Below, in pieces: positions 1 to 10,754 of a stretch of 64,000 nucleotides of DNA. The stretch covers positions 739,449 to 803,448 of the forward strand of contig RPFO01000594.1 in assembly GCA_009746045.1 (NCBI GenBank), in the 5' to 3' direction. The first letter of the stretch is position 1. Each line of letters opens with the position of its first letter. The notes under the pieces are model-generated. The model saw nothing but the letters and a program-made list of their open reading frames with translations, was not told where the DNA came from and searched no databases. The translations under genes were made by a program, and so were the position numbers. The stretch comes from Mesostigma viride. Lineage: Eukaryota; Streptophyta; Mesostigmatophyceae; Mesostigmatales; Mesostigmataceae.

Positions 1-820
1 TCACTAATTAATCATGTCAGCAATCATTTGACACATCTAGACGCGTACAAATGTATGGACATATGTCCCGCCTAGCAACAGTTAGCACATGTACAGCGAC
101 CGGCCTTGTCGCTCATCAACAATTTTGCTGCACCGAGCAGAAGGTCGAGACATATCTGCATACATCCAGACGTTGCCTGGCCAAGGATATAAGGATTGCG
201 AGACCTATGGATCTTGCCTGCAAAATTGCAGTTCAAAACGTCAAGTAATGCTCTCATACCAGTCAGTTTTCTGCACCTCCATGGCCGCGGACGTCAATTA
301 TTATTTTTATGCAAGTCGGTCTCTTTTTGCCATGGTTTACCCACGCCGTGAACTGGCAGAGATAACAAGCGAGACCGACCGTAGGCCCGTGTTCCCCGAT
401 TACGGTTTACTGTATACTGCGTACCTGCCTAGGTGAGGTATGCCAAAAAATTTCGCCAAAACTAGGTCTGGCGCCGAATTCCGGAGCTGTGTGCCGTATG
501 ATACGCGACAAATAAGTATTATGCAGCCTATTTGCGTTGAAAACTCGGCGTATTTCTAGAAGTTCGCCAACCCCCCCCCCCCCATATTGTATAAAACGGC
601 GTACTTACCGTGTTATAAGGCGCGTGAACTCACACTGCATCCCACCATGTCATGACGTAAATACGAACTGACCACGTGTACGAGTCCCTTATCTCCCGCG
701 CGTTGATGACGTGCCGCAGAATCAGCGCACGCACAGGTACCCACCTCCCAACCCATCAATACAATAAGCCAGCATTCGCAAGCACCCCCTGGCCAACCGC
801 ACGTGCACGGCCCCACGTAC
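1..820. other. No recognisable gene
   Basis: I see no convincing coding sequence or RNA gene here. Open frames are short and lack family motifs. A C-homopolymer lies near 571-583. The stretch lies downstream (minus strand) of the exon at 821-982, so it could hold the intron and further exons of that gene. Confidence 0.4.
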
Positions 821-982
821 CTGTGCAGTTGATGCCCTCCTCAAAGTCACCGTCACTTGCACCCCGGATCTGGCCAGTGTTGTTGTAGAACAAACCATTA
901 ACCCCGTGCAGCTCATAGCAGATTGGTTTGTAGTCGGGGCAGCCGAAGTCCTGCCCGGCATCACCCTCGCTGTCCAGGCAGG
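821..982 (-). CDS. Exon of a Cys-rich modular protein (partial gene)
   Basis: This is a putative internal exon of 162 nt (54 codons). On the minus strand it follows an acceptor ending TTGTGCAG and is followed by the donor GTACGTGG. It starts with two bases of a split codon and ends with one base, so it is a phase 1-1 exon. The peptide is rich in Cys, Asp, Gly and Asn and contains GQDFGCPDYKPIC and YNNTG, the latter with a possible N-glycosylation site. The second exon at 5170-5307 has the same phase and a matching G-x-D-x-x-C-x4-P-x-C core. I infer a secreted or cell-wall protein built from repeated Cys modules. I cannot name the family. No start or stop exon was found. Confidence 0.45.
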
Positions 983-3900
983 CTGCACAAGGAGTTCAAA
1001 CCGAAGCCACCAAGACCCTTATCATGATACACATCCCGTGAGGGGAGCAGGACATTGCAACTTGGAACCGGGGCACAAGGTGAGGGCAGAAGGACATTGC
1101 AACTTGGCACCGGGGCACAAGGTGAGGGGAGCAGGACATTGCAACTTGGTACCGGGGCACAAGGTGAGGGGAGCAGGACATTGCAACTTGGCACCGGGGC
1201 ACAAGGTGAGGGGAGCAGGACATTGCAACTTGGCACCGGGGCACAAGGTGAGGGGAGCAGGACATTGCAACTTGGCACCGGGGCACAAGGTGAGGGGAGC
1301 AGGACATTGCAACTTGGCACCGGGGCACAAGGTGAGGGGAGCAGGACATTGCAACTTGGTACCGGGGCACAGTGTGAGGGGAGCAGGACATTGCAACTTG
1401 GCACCGGGGCACAAGGTGAGGGGAGCAGGACATTGCAACTTGGAACCGGGGCACAAGGTGAGGAGAGCAGGACATTGCAACTTGGAACCGGGGCACAAGG
1501 TGAGGGGAGCAGGACATTGCAACTTGGTACCGGGGCACAAGGTGAGGAGAGCAGGACATTGCAACTTGGTACCGGGGCACAAGGTGAGGGGAGCAGGACA
1601 TTGCAACTTGGCACCGGGGCACAAGGTGAGGGGAGCAGGACATTGCAACTTGGAACCGGGGCACAAGGTGGGGGGAGCAGGACATTGCAACTTGGAACCG
1701 GGGCACAAGGTGAGGGGAGCAGGACATTGCAACTTGGTACCGGGGCACAAGGTGAGGGGAGCAGGACATTGCAACTTGGTACCGGGGCACAGTGTGAGGG
1801 GAGCAGGACATTGCAACTTGGTACCGGGGCACAAGGTGAGGGGAGCAGGACATTGCAACTTGGTACCGGGGCACAAGGTGAGGGGAGCAGGACATTGCAA
1901 CTTGGTACCGGGGCACAAGGTGAGGGGAGCAGGACATTGCAACGTGGCACCGGGGCACAAGGTGAGGGGAGCAGGACATTGCAACTTGGCACCGGGGCAC
2001 AAGGTGAGGGGAGCAGGACATTGCAACTTGGCACCGGGGCACAGTGTGAGGGGAGCAGGACATTGCAACTTGGCACCGGGGCACAAGGTGAGGGGAGCAG
2101 GACATTGCAACTTGGTACCGGGCCACAAGGTGAGGGGAGCAGGACATTGCAACTTGGCACCGGGGCACAAGGTGAGGGGAGCAGGACATTGCAACTTGGT
2201 ACCGGGGCACAAGGTGAGCAGAGCAGGACATTGCAACTTGGTACCGGGGCACAAGGTGAGGGGAGCAGGACATTGCAACTTGGTACCGGGCCACAAGGTG
2301 AGGGGAGCAGGACATTGCAACTTGGTACCGGGGCACAAGGTGAGGGGAGCAGGACATTGCAACTTGGCACCGGGGCACAAGGTGAGGGGAGCAGGACATT
2401 GCAACTTGGTACCGGGGCACAAGGTGAGGGGAGCAGGACATTGCAACTTGGTACCGGGGCACAAGGTGAGGGGAGCAGGACATTGCAACTTGGCACCGGG
2501 GCACAAGGTGAGGGGAGCAGGACATTGCAACTTGGAACCGGGGCACAAGGTGAGGGGAGCAGGACATTGCAACTTGGCACCGGGGCACAAGGTGAGGGGA
2601 GCAGGACATTGCAACTTGGCACCGGGGCGACAAGGTGAGGAGAGCAGGACATTGCAACTTGGCACCGGGGCACAAGGTGAGGGGAGCAGGACATTGCAAC
2701 TTGGTACCGGGGCACAAGGTGAGGGGAGCAGGACATTGCAACTTGGCACCGGGGCACAAGGTGAGGGGAGCAGGACATTGCAACTTGGAACCGGGGCACA
2801 AGGTGGGGGAGCAGGACATTGCAACTTGGAACCGGGGCACAAGGTGAGGGGAGCAGGACATTGCAACTTGGAACCGGGGCACAAGGTGAGGGGAGCAGGA
2901 CATTGCAACTTGGCACCGGGGCACAAGGTGAGGGGAGCAGGACATTGCAACTTGGAACCGGGGCACAAGGTGGGGGGAGCAGGACATTGCAACTTGGAAC
3001 CGGGGCACAAGGTGAGGGGAGCAGGACATTGCAACTTGGTACCGGGGCACAAGATGAGGAGAGCAGGACATTGCAACTTGGTACCGGGGCACAAGGTGAG
3101 GGGAGCAGGACATTGCAACTTGGTACCGGGGCACAAGATGAGGGGAGCAGGACATTGCAACTTGGAACCGGGGCACAAGGTGGGGGGAGCAGGACATTGC
3201 AACTTGGAACCGGGGCACAAGGTGGGGGGAGCAGGACATTGCAACTTGGTACCGGGGCACAGTGTGAGGAGAGCAGGACATTGCAACTTGGTACCGGGGC
3301 ACAAGGTGAGGGGAGCAGGACATTGCAACTTGGTACCGGGGCACAAGGTGAGGGGAGCAGGACATTGCAACTTGGTACCGGGGCACAAGATGAGGGGAGC
3401 AGGACATTGCAACTTGGAACCGGGGCACAAGGTGGGGGAGCAGGACATTGCAACTTGGAACCGGGGCACAAGGTGAGGGGAGCAGGACATTGCAACTTGG
3501 TACCGGGGCACAGTGTGAGGAGAGCAGGACATTGCAACTTGGTACCGGGGCACAAGGTGAGGGGAGCAGGACATTGCAACTTGGCACCGGGGCACAAGGT
3601 GAGGGAGCAGGACATTGCAACTTGGCACCGGGGCACAAGGTGGGGGGAGCAGGACATTGCAACTTGGAACCGGGGCACAAGGTGAGGGGAGCAGGACATT
3701 GCAACTTGGTACCGGGGCACAGTGTGAGGAGAGCAGGACATTGCAACTTGGTACCGGGGCACAAGGTGAGGGGAGCAGGACATTGCAACTTGGCACCGGG
3801 GCACAAGGTGAGGGGAGCAGGACATTGCAACTTGGCACCGGGGCACAAGGTGAGGGGAGCAGGACATTGCAACTTGGTACCGGGGCACAAGGTGAGGGGA

Positions 3901-5169
3901 GCAGGACATTGCAACTTGGCACCGGGGCACAAGGTGAGGGGAGCAGGACATTGCAACTTGATAGGCACAAGGTGAGGGGAGCAGGACATTGCAACTTGGT
4001 ACCGGGGCACAAGGTGAGGGGAGCAGGACATTGCAACTTGGTACCGGGGCACAAGGTGGGGGGAGCAGGACATTGCAACTTGGAACCGGGGCACAAGGTG
4101 GGGGGAGCAGGACATTGCAACTTGGAACCGGGGCACAAGGTGGGGGGAGCAGGACATTGCAACTTGGTACCGGGGCACAAGGTGAGGGCAGAAGGACATT
4201 GCAACTTGGCACCGGGACACAAGGTGGGGGGAGCAGGACATTGCAACTTGGAACCGGGGCACAAGGTGGGGGGAGCAGGACATTGCAACTTGGAACCGGG
4301 GCACAAGGTGAGGGGAGCAGGACATTGCAACTTGGCACCGGGGCACAAGGTGAGGGGAGCAGGACATTGCAACTTGGTACCGGGGCACAAGGTGAGCAGA
4401 GCAGGACATTGCAACTTGGTACCGGGGCACAAGGTGGGGGGAGCAGGACATTGCAACTTGGAACCGGGGCACAAGGTGAGGAGAGCAGGACATTGCAACT
4501 TGGTACCGGGGCACAAGGTGAGGGGAGCAGGACATTGCAACTTGGCACCGGGGCACAAGGTGAGGAGAGCAGGACATTGCAACTTGGCACCGGGGCACAA
4601 GATGAGGGGAGCAGGACATTGCAACTTGGCACCGGGGCACAAGGTGAGGAGAGCAGGACATTGCAACTTGGCACCGGGGCACAAGGTGAGGGGAGCAGGA
4701 CATTGCAACTTGGTACCGGGGCACAAGGTGAGGGGAGCAGGACATTGCAACTTGGTACCGGGGCGCCAAGTCGACCACCCAACCTATCGAGACGACCACC
4801 ACAGCTGTGCCCCATCAAGACAACAGGACGTGCAGTGAAGTCAGGCTGTCCATAGAACACATGGCTCGGTGTCAACTGACAGGAAGGTTCAGTGCACGGC
4901 ATGAATGGCGACCAGCGCCAAGACGCACACCCCGTGGGGCCGGCCGCCAGGGTCAGCTTCAAAAAAAAGAGGAACCAATCGGCGCCCAGAATCAACGCAG
5001 CACGCTATGTCCATGCTGTCCGACGGCTGGAGAGCGTAGGGCAATTGATGGGGGGCTACCAAGTCACTCACCACGTGACTGGGTGGGGAGCATACATGGG
5101 CAGCGTAGAGGAGTACAGCACGCGGGTGAGAGGGGGGGAAGCAGGGGAGCACGACACAGGCAGACCCAC
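983..5169 (-). other. Putative intron carrying the minisatellite
   Basis: The interval between the two phase-matched Cys-rich exons is about 4.19 kb. It begins (minus strand) with GTGGGT at 5169 and ends with CAG at 983. Almost 90 percent of it is the 42-bp minisatellite. If the exon calls are right, length changes of the array would not touch the reading frame. Confidence 0.4.
1040..4763. repeat. 42-bp minisatellite array, about 88 units
   Basis: A 42-bp unit containing GGGGAGCAGGACATTGCAAC is repeated head to tail for 3.7 kb. The main variable site is GGTACC / GGCACC / GGAACC. Other variants are GAGGGG / GAGGAG / GGGGGG / GAGCAG and CACAAGGT / CACAGTGT / CACAAGAT. Single-base indels occur near 2628, 2803, 3435 and 3602, and an 8-9 base deletion near 3962. 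The unit is a multiple of three without stops in several frames, so very long open frames arise on both strands. They are a by-product of the repeat. Blocks of variants recur in the same order (for example around 3420-3640 and 3630-3850), which indicates larger duplications. Confidence 0.97.
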
Positions 5170-5307
5170 CGGCGCAGAATTGGAAAGGGCCGTTGTTGTT
5201 GCCCTGGATCGCAGGCGGAGAGCCACCGAAGCAGAAGGGGTAGGTGCTGGTACAGTTAGTGTCGACTCCATCCACATTATTGTCAGTGCAATTGCCGGCT
5301 CCAGTCG
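5170..5307 (-). CDS. Exon of the Cys-rich modular protein (partial gene)
   Basis: This is a putative internal exon of 138 nt (46 codons), phase 1-1. It is bounded on the minus strand by an acceptor ending CCTGCAG and a donor GTGGGT. The peptide includes NCTDNNVDGVDTNC, TYPFCFGG and NNNGPFQFC, with two possible N-glycosylation sites. It aligns with the exon at 821-982 at G-x-D-x-x-C-x4-P-x-C and at the following NN-[NT]-G. Shared phase and motif suggest both exons encode the same type of extracellular Cys module. The ends of the gene are not visible. Confidence 0.45.
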
Positions 5308-5587
5308 CTGCAGGCACGCAACGTGCCCGGCAAGTGCGTGGGGGCGGCCCATGTGACATGACCCACGTACACAGGGGGCGCAAAACCGCAGGTTGAACAC
5401 GTGACTTTGAGATGCCAGGCAAGGGTGAGCCAAGCACATGGTGCTGCCGACAAAAACATGTTGGCGGGGAAGGGGGGGGAACCAGTGGCATCGCCAGAAG
5501 CTACAACGGCGCCCCCCCCCCCCCCCCCCCCTTAAAAAAAAAAGTAAACATTTTCATGAAGTGAATGAAGACACAAAAATTCAGTAC
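5308..5587. other. Noncoding stretch with poly-C/poly-A run
   Basis: I see no supported gene here. A run of about 20 C followed by TT and 10 A lies at about 5512-5541. The rest is probably intron or intergenic sequence. Confidence 0.5.
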
Positions 5588-5925
5588 ATGTACCATAATA
5601 TCAAGGAGACAACCAGCGCAGGCCAGAAATCGGGAGAATCCGGACCATGGTAGCTCGAGCCTGACATTATCTTTTCCACGTTTTCGAGTTGTTCAGGATG
5701 ATGAATATTAACGGAGATGGAAATGTGTTGCCTTGTGCATTGAAATTATGGCTGCCTTACGTGTAAAGCAACTACATGACCTAGACGGTGGGGCCGGAAA
5801 CAGCTTGCTTGATCAGGGCATGTGTTTCGAGCCTAACTGGCGCTGAGTGTCTAGTGGTGAGCACCATTGCTGCGATCGCTCTTCCACCATTTTCGAGGAA
5901 AAACCTGTACTAGGATAGAGCCATT
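5588..5925 (+). repeat. Dispersed repeat, copy 1
   Basis: This stretch matches 62817-63125 in the same orientation over roughly 310 bp with scattered substitutions. Shared landmarks are GAGACAACCAGCGCAGGCC, GACGGTGGGGCCGGAAACAG and GTGGTGAGCACCATTGCTGC. There is no open frame of note. It looks like a noncoding mobile-element fragment or UTR. Copies lie at both ends of the window. Confidence 0.85.
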
Positions 5926-7408
5926 TGTAATAACTGCCACTATTTTGAACTCGGCTGTGGCACTGCGGCTGCGAACCACGGCGATCAAACTTCAGACATG
6001 AATACAACTTGAAGCAACATGAATGACTGTACTAGCAGCAGTGGAGGCTGTTGTAACACCACTCCTGCTGCACAGTGCATGCATGGGAAGTTAACGAGGC
6101 CACATGTGGCGGCTTGAAACTAAAGCAACACAGACTTGTGTGTGCCTGTGAGCAAGAGAGAGGAACAAAGGGGATCGTGACTTGCCCCAACACTTGCACC
6201 CGGAAAATGGGGGGAAATGATAAGGAGAGCAATTTCCTTTGACATCTGCAAATGGCAGGGCTAATAATACTGAGTGGCCAGAAGTACAGATGCCGAGTCT
6301 ACACCCATGATGGGCTACTGCTGGGTACTGCTAAAAGACATGCTAGAAATTTAGGGAAAGGCAGGACAACATTACCATAAAAAAGCCCGTTGCAGTCTTG
6401 CCAGACCACCCCTCAGAAAAACAGCGTGAATATCGCTCCAACCAAAGATTTCCTGGCAGCGCCGTGACGACTGCCTGAAATTCATATATTTTATATGCAG
6501 GCAGCGGCGCCGGGTCCCAGAGTGGGTGTTCAACCACTTCAATAACTGATCTGGGAAAAGAAAATTCGGCATGCCCATGAACACGTGGCACGTAAGATTC
6601 ACTCACGTGGAAAAGCGAAGCATCCGAGCGGGGCGACCGCCACGATCACAGCAAGCAGCAATGCCACCTTCCCAGCCCGCGACATCGACGATGACACGGC
6701 TGGCGCCTCCATGGACCGAGCTGGGAATCACGCGGGTGTTCCAGCGGGTCAGGACGTCGACAAGGCACGTCACCCGAGTTCGTGGATCCATGCAAGGGTC
6801 ACGTCCGACAAGAAAAGAACCAAGGAAACGGAGCCAGTCTTAGCACGCTAAGAAGAAGTTTACAAAGCTCGGTGGCCCGCCAAGATGAAACCACCTGTCC
6901 GCTTTCAAAAGTAAGTCTCCAAATGGGCTACAAAAAACGAAATAATGCATGAGATAGGCGTGTCCGTCAAGCCATTGGTGGTGGTTAATTGCAGGGATCG
7001 GAAAGTTTCGTTTCAAATCCAGTGGATGCATAAGCCGCGCCGCACGACGCGCCCTCATTTAGCTAAAAAAGTACAAGGGGAGAATCCCGACTGATAAAAA
7101 AACTTACCGGACTCCGAAGCTCAATAAGCCGGGAAACGGACCTCAGTTCCGCTTCAACGCGGAACAGATCTGCGCCGGTGTAGGCGCGTCTTCGTGGGCA
7201 GAAAAGCCCGCTCAACCATGCCAGTTACCATGTGTACGCGCTAAGTCATGAGTGGACGCCATCGTAAGGGCGCCAGCTCCAGCCGGACCAATTAGAAAAA
7301 AGTGCGGCGCGCATACCTGGACGGCGCAGCGCGTGAAGCCCGGTTTATACAACCGTTTCTGAAAAAGCTAACGGGCACAAATTTACACGTGAACGGCTCG
7401 ATCTAGCG
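5926..7408. other. No recognisable gene
   Basis: I found no gene with motif support. A plus-strand frame at 6585-6851 (88 aa, Ala/Asp/Lys-rich) is open but matches nothing I know. The region could be intergenic or old repeat sequence. Confidence 0.4.
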
Positions 7409-8037
7409 AATTTTTCATCTTGCGGTGTTCTTCGAGGCAAGCCATCAAGGCGGGGATCGATGCGGCCGTATCAAGATCGGATCGCGTAACTACCATAACC
7501 GCCCTTGAATCTGGTGGTGTAACCGCTGTGTACGAACTGGGTACGGCGGTACCTAGTTCACGTTTAAATGGGTCCGATCCCAAGTGGGGTACAGTCATTT
7601 CCGGCCACTAATAAATTCCGGGTAAGACCGGGTTTATACGAATTTTATTAAAAGGTTGGGCTCAAGTCGCCGTGGACGGAGGCATACGGCGCGCGTGGGG
7701 AACAGTACGAAGACGTTATAAGGTGGACGGCAAAATCTTACAGTCGAGATTCTCCCGCCAACTTTATTTTATGTTGCCGAGTAGCCCTGCAGTAGGTCGG
7801 TAATTTTTAACAGACCCCTCCGCTCCGTGCGCACCCATTCAGGCCGTTTTATTAAAAATCGGACCCATTTTAACTTGAACTAGGTACCGCCGCACCAAGT
7901 TCGTACACAGCGGTTCCACCACCAAATTTTCGGGAGGTTATGGGAGTTACGTTAGCGTTACGCGATCCGATCTTGCTACGGCCGCATCGATCCCCGCCTT
8001 GATGGCTTGCCTCGAGGAGCACCGCAAGATGAAAAAT
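7409..8037. repeat. Fold-back (inverted-repeat) element
   Basis: Arms at 7409-7578 and about 7858-8037 are imperfect reverse complements. The first reads TTTTTCATCTTGCGG, GCCATCAAGGCGGGGATCGA and ATGGGTCCGAT. The second carries the complements in reverse order. They flank a roughly 280-bp A/T-rich spacer. There is no open frame for a transposase. It is likely a MITE or fold-back transposon. The right arm ends exactly where the LINE reverse transcriptase sequence begins. Confidence 0.8.
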
Positions 8038-8608
8038 TGGCAAGATCCGTGCTAACCTCCATATCAACGATAGCATCACCCTCATAATGGACATAGTAGA
8101 GAAGGCATGGCGCGACGACATTGCTGGCTTTATCCTCTTCTGGGACTTTGAAAAAGCGTTTGACCGCATGTGCTGGGCATACCTCCGACACATATTGATC
8201 GGCTTAGGGTTTGGCCCACGCATGATCCTAACGGTCATCATGGGAATGATCAAATCGCTAACCTGGTACATCCTTATCAACCGACGGTCACAAATCTGCA
8301 CTTGGCCACAGCTCAAGATCCCTCCCCCAAGGAGATTGTATGTCCCCCATCTTGTTCCTACTGGCACACGCAGGATTGTTTTGGCTCCACCAGCACGACC
8401 CTCGTCTGCAGGGCTTCCCGCTTGCAGGCCGCAGTGCCAAAGGTATTGTACAGATAGCCTATGATGTGGATGACACCACCAATGTTTGCATCTCTCTACA
8501 GGAAGTGAATGCTGTCTTGGAAAATATCAACACGTACTCTGTGGCCTCACAACAACGTTGTAATGCGCAAAAGTCCACGGGACTGCACATCGGCAAACCC
8601 AACCCAAC
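8038..8608 (+). pseudogene. L1-like LINE reverse transcriptase, segment 1 of 3
   Basis: This encodes the N-terminal part of a non-LTR reverse transcriptase. It opens with a degenerate GR-type entry motif (GKIRANLHIND) and continues with FWDFEKAFDRMCWAYL, the palm motif with the first catalytic Asp. After a frameshift near 8340 it has SPILFLLAHAGLFW and AYDVDDTT, where the usual YADD is altered. The frame is cut at 8608 by the Gypsy LTR at 8609. The coding sequence resumes at 40567 and again at 54302. The 5' part is missing because the fold-back element abuts it at 8037. Confidence 0.85.
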
Positions 8609-9279
8609 TGTTACGTCCCGGCCCTTTTGGACGGACGTAACAATGGAATAAATTATGTAGTTTGACTTGTTGTCATAGTCCGTAGGACTTTGGGACTCAT
8701 TTCGGTACTTAATTTGGGAATTGTCCCTTGGTCAGGACTTTTGTATGGAACTATGACAGTTTGTGTGCTTCGGACCAGTTATTTTGGGCCTAGGTTGTTG
8801 TATGCGTGTATCTTCTAGGGGCCGGTGCAGTCGCGCCGCGCTGCGTACTTCATAGCTAGTTGAGATATTGTACTCATGCGTGGATTCTGTAGGCGAGGGT
8901 CGATGTCGACCCGAGGATCTTGTGTGGACTGCATGCTTTGGAAGGTCGGCGCCATGTCGGCGCCCCTTGCCAGCGTAGTGGCAGACCTAGGTGAAATTGG
9001 TCCGAGGACGAGAGTCTCGTCCTCTTGGTTTGATGAATGATAAGTGCGAATACGCCTACACATTAAACCTGGGGCAACTATCCATTTGTAATTGGTATTG
9101 CTAGCCATTATAAGTGTGTATTAATTAGCTTGGCCGCATCAAGCCGCGGTGCCAGATATCTCACGACCCCAGTCGTGAAGCGCAATCTGCATTAGGCCAC
9201 CTTGAATCTTCCTAATTCCGGCATGGTAGATCTTTCGCTACGTGGCTCAGGCTAGGTGTGTCTGGGCTGGGACGTAACA
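8609..9279 (+). repeat. 5' LTR of Gypsy-type element
   Basis: This 671-bp terminal repeat matches 39894-40561 almost base for base. The one clear difference is a 3-bp indel (TTGGCCGCATCAAGCC here, TTGGCATCAAGCC there). Its ends are TGTTACG and CGTAACA. A 97-aa minus-strand frame inside it recurs in the other LTR and is not a gene. Confidence 0.97.
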
Positions 9280-9280
9280 C

Positions 9281-9294
9281 TGGTTATCGGAGGA
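9281..9294 (+). other. Primer-binding site candidate
   Basis: TGGTTATCGGAGGA starts two bases after the LTR. TGG is the complement of tRNA CCA. Copia C has a closely similar site (TGGTATCGGAGGA) directly next to its LTR, so both may use the same tRNA primer. Confidence 0.6.
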
Positions 9295-10370
9295 AATGTG
9301 CTGGAGAGGTCAGCTAACTCTCGCGGAGAGGGTTAGGGAAGCCAATTAGGATACCAAGGCGGTGCTTGGTGTCGATAGAGGTTCCGGAATTCAACGATTG
9401 CTGACAGGTCGGCGGCCAGCCCGTAAAGGGATTCAACGACGACCTAGGCAGCAAGCGGCCAGTCCGGGATACTCGGCGGGGCTAGCAATAGTCCTGTGGT
9501 GAGGTGCTGTCAACGAAAGCGTTCAGCTCTCCTGTTTTCAACGACACCAAGTGGCGGCCAGGGCTTGCCTTCAACGACACCGGGTGGCGGCCAGCTCAGG
9601 AGGGATGAACGTCATCGAAGATGGTACGTCCCCTAGTTTAGATTTATCCTTCTAGACGCTTGCTTTCTCTCCGGGACCGCACGCGTAGGGGGTTCTTGTT
9701 ATACGTTGTGCTTCTACAGGTTCGTTGTGAATGTCGTTGGTGCCAATGGAAGTCGCGGATGACGACCATTCGTTGTTTGACCTGTCGTGGGGGTGGATAC
9801 CGTCTGGCTGTTGCCGACTGTGTTGACGGTGTCTACCTCCGTGTGCTTATTGTATAGCCCTTTGCCGCGGAAGGCTGGGGCGTGTGCTGTGTTAGATTCC
9901 GTCTTCTTCCTCGTTGCGTTATGTGGTAACTGCACTGCACTTAGAGGTATTCCTGGGATTCCCCTTTTCCTTCTTGCAAGCTTCTGCTAGCCTATATGCA
10001 TTACGTCCCTACAGGGCATGGGAGGAATACATTAAGGATAAGGGCTCTATTGCCAGGTGGAAGGGGTTTGATAACATTACAGATGCAGATAGGTTTGTTA
10101 GGGAACACATGCCCTTGCCTGAGGGGATGCACACCACTCGTGAATGCTCCAAGCCACCCACGATCAGCAGTCAGGGGGAGGGGACAGCAGTTACAGTTAC
10201 CTTCTCTCAGTTGACCATTGGCCCTAGCAGACAGTAGAGGAGATTATTACTAGGGAATAGTACTAGGTCCTACATATATAAGATCTATAGCACGTGGTTG
10301 CCCTCTCTCCCTCTCTCTCTTTCTTTCTGGGGAGGTGTTGCCTGCAGTGTAAGGTATCGGTACGAGCACC
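9295..10370 (+). other. Gypsy 5' leader with TCAACGA...CGGCCAG repeats
   Basis: This is the leader between the 5' LTR and gag. At about 9390-9600 the pair TCAACGA ... CGGCCAG recurs four times, and a fifth TCAACGA lies near 9510. The last two copies share TCAACGACACC and GTGGCGGCCAG. These could be structured leader elements, for example for packaging or dimerisation. A 107-aa frame at 9914-10237 contains YRAWEEYIKDKGSIARWKGF, which looks protein-like, but I cannot identify it. Confidence 0.5.
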
Positions 10371-10627
10371 ATGCCACGGAAACGGAGAGAACCTGTCAAC
10401 AGAGAGATAGAACAGGCAGACAACCACGAGCAAGGTATAGAGGTGGTAGAGGTACCACCGCACGTCCAAGTAGGGACAGGTACAGGTGAGGTCATGGAGA
10501 GACCTGCGGAAGGCTCCCCACGATCCAGAGACCAGGGCCGCAGAGATTCATCAGATGATGACAGTCCAGACTCCAGGTTGGAACAAGGGGGGACGGGCGC
10601 AGCCAGGAGATGCTCCAGCAGGGTTTC

Positions 10628-10668
<41 letters not shown>

Positions 10669-10710
10669 GCAGCGACAGCAGCAACAGCAGCAGCAACAGC
10701 AGCGACAGCA

Positions 10711-10754
<44 letters not shown>

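Noticed and set aside
1040-4763. CRISPR-like regular repeats
   Set aside because: There are no unique spacers; the whole unit repeats in direct tandem with point variants. It is a minisatellite in a eukaryotic sequence.
906-4995. Very long open frames (up to about 1340 codons) on both strands with 14-residue periodicity
   Set aside because: They come from a 42-bp tandem unit without stops in several frames. All frames are equally open and break at repeat indels, so they are not genes.
8815-9108. 97-aa minus-strand frame inside the Gypsy LTR, repeated at 40100-40393
   Set aside because: It is duplicated only because it lies in the LTR. It has no protein motif.
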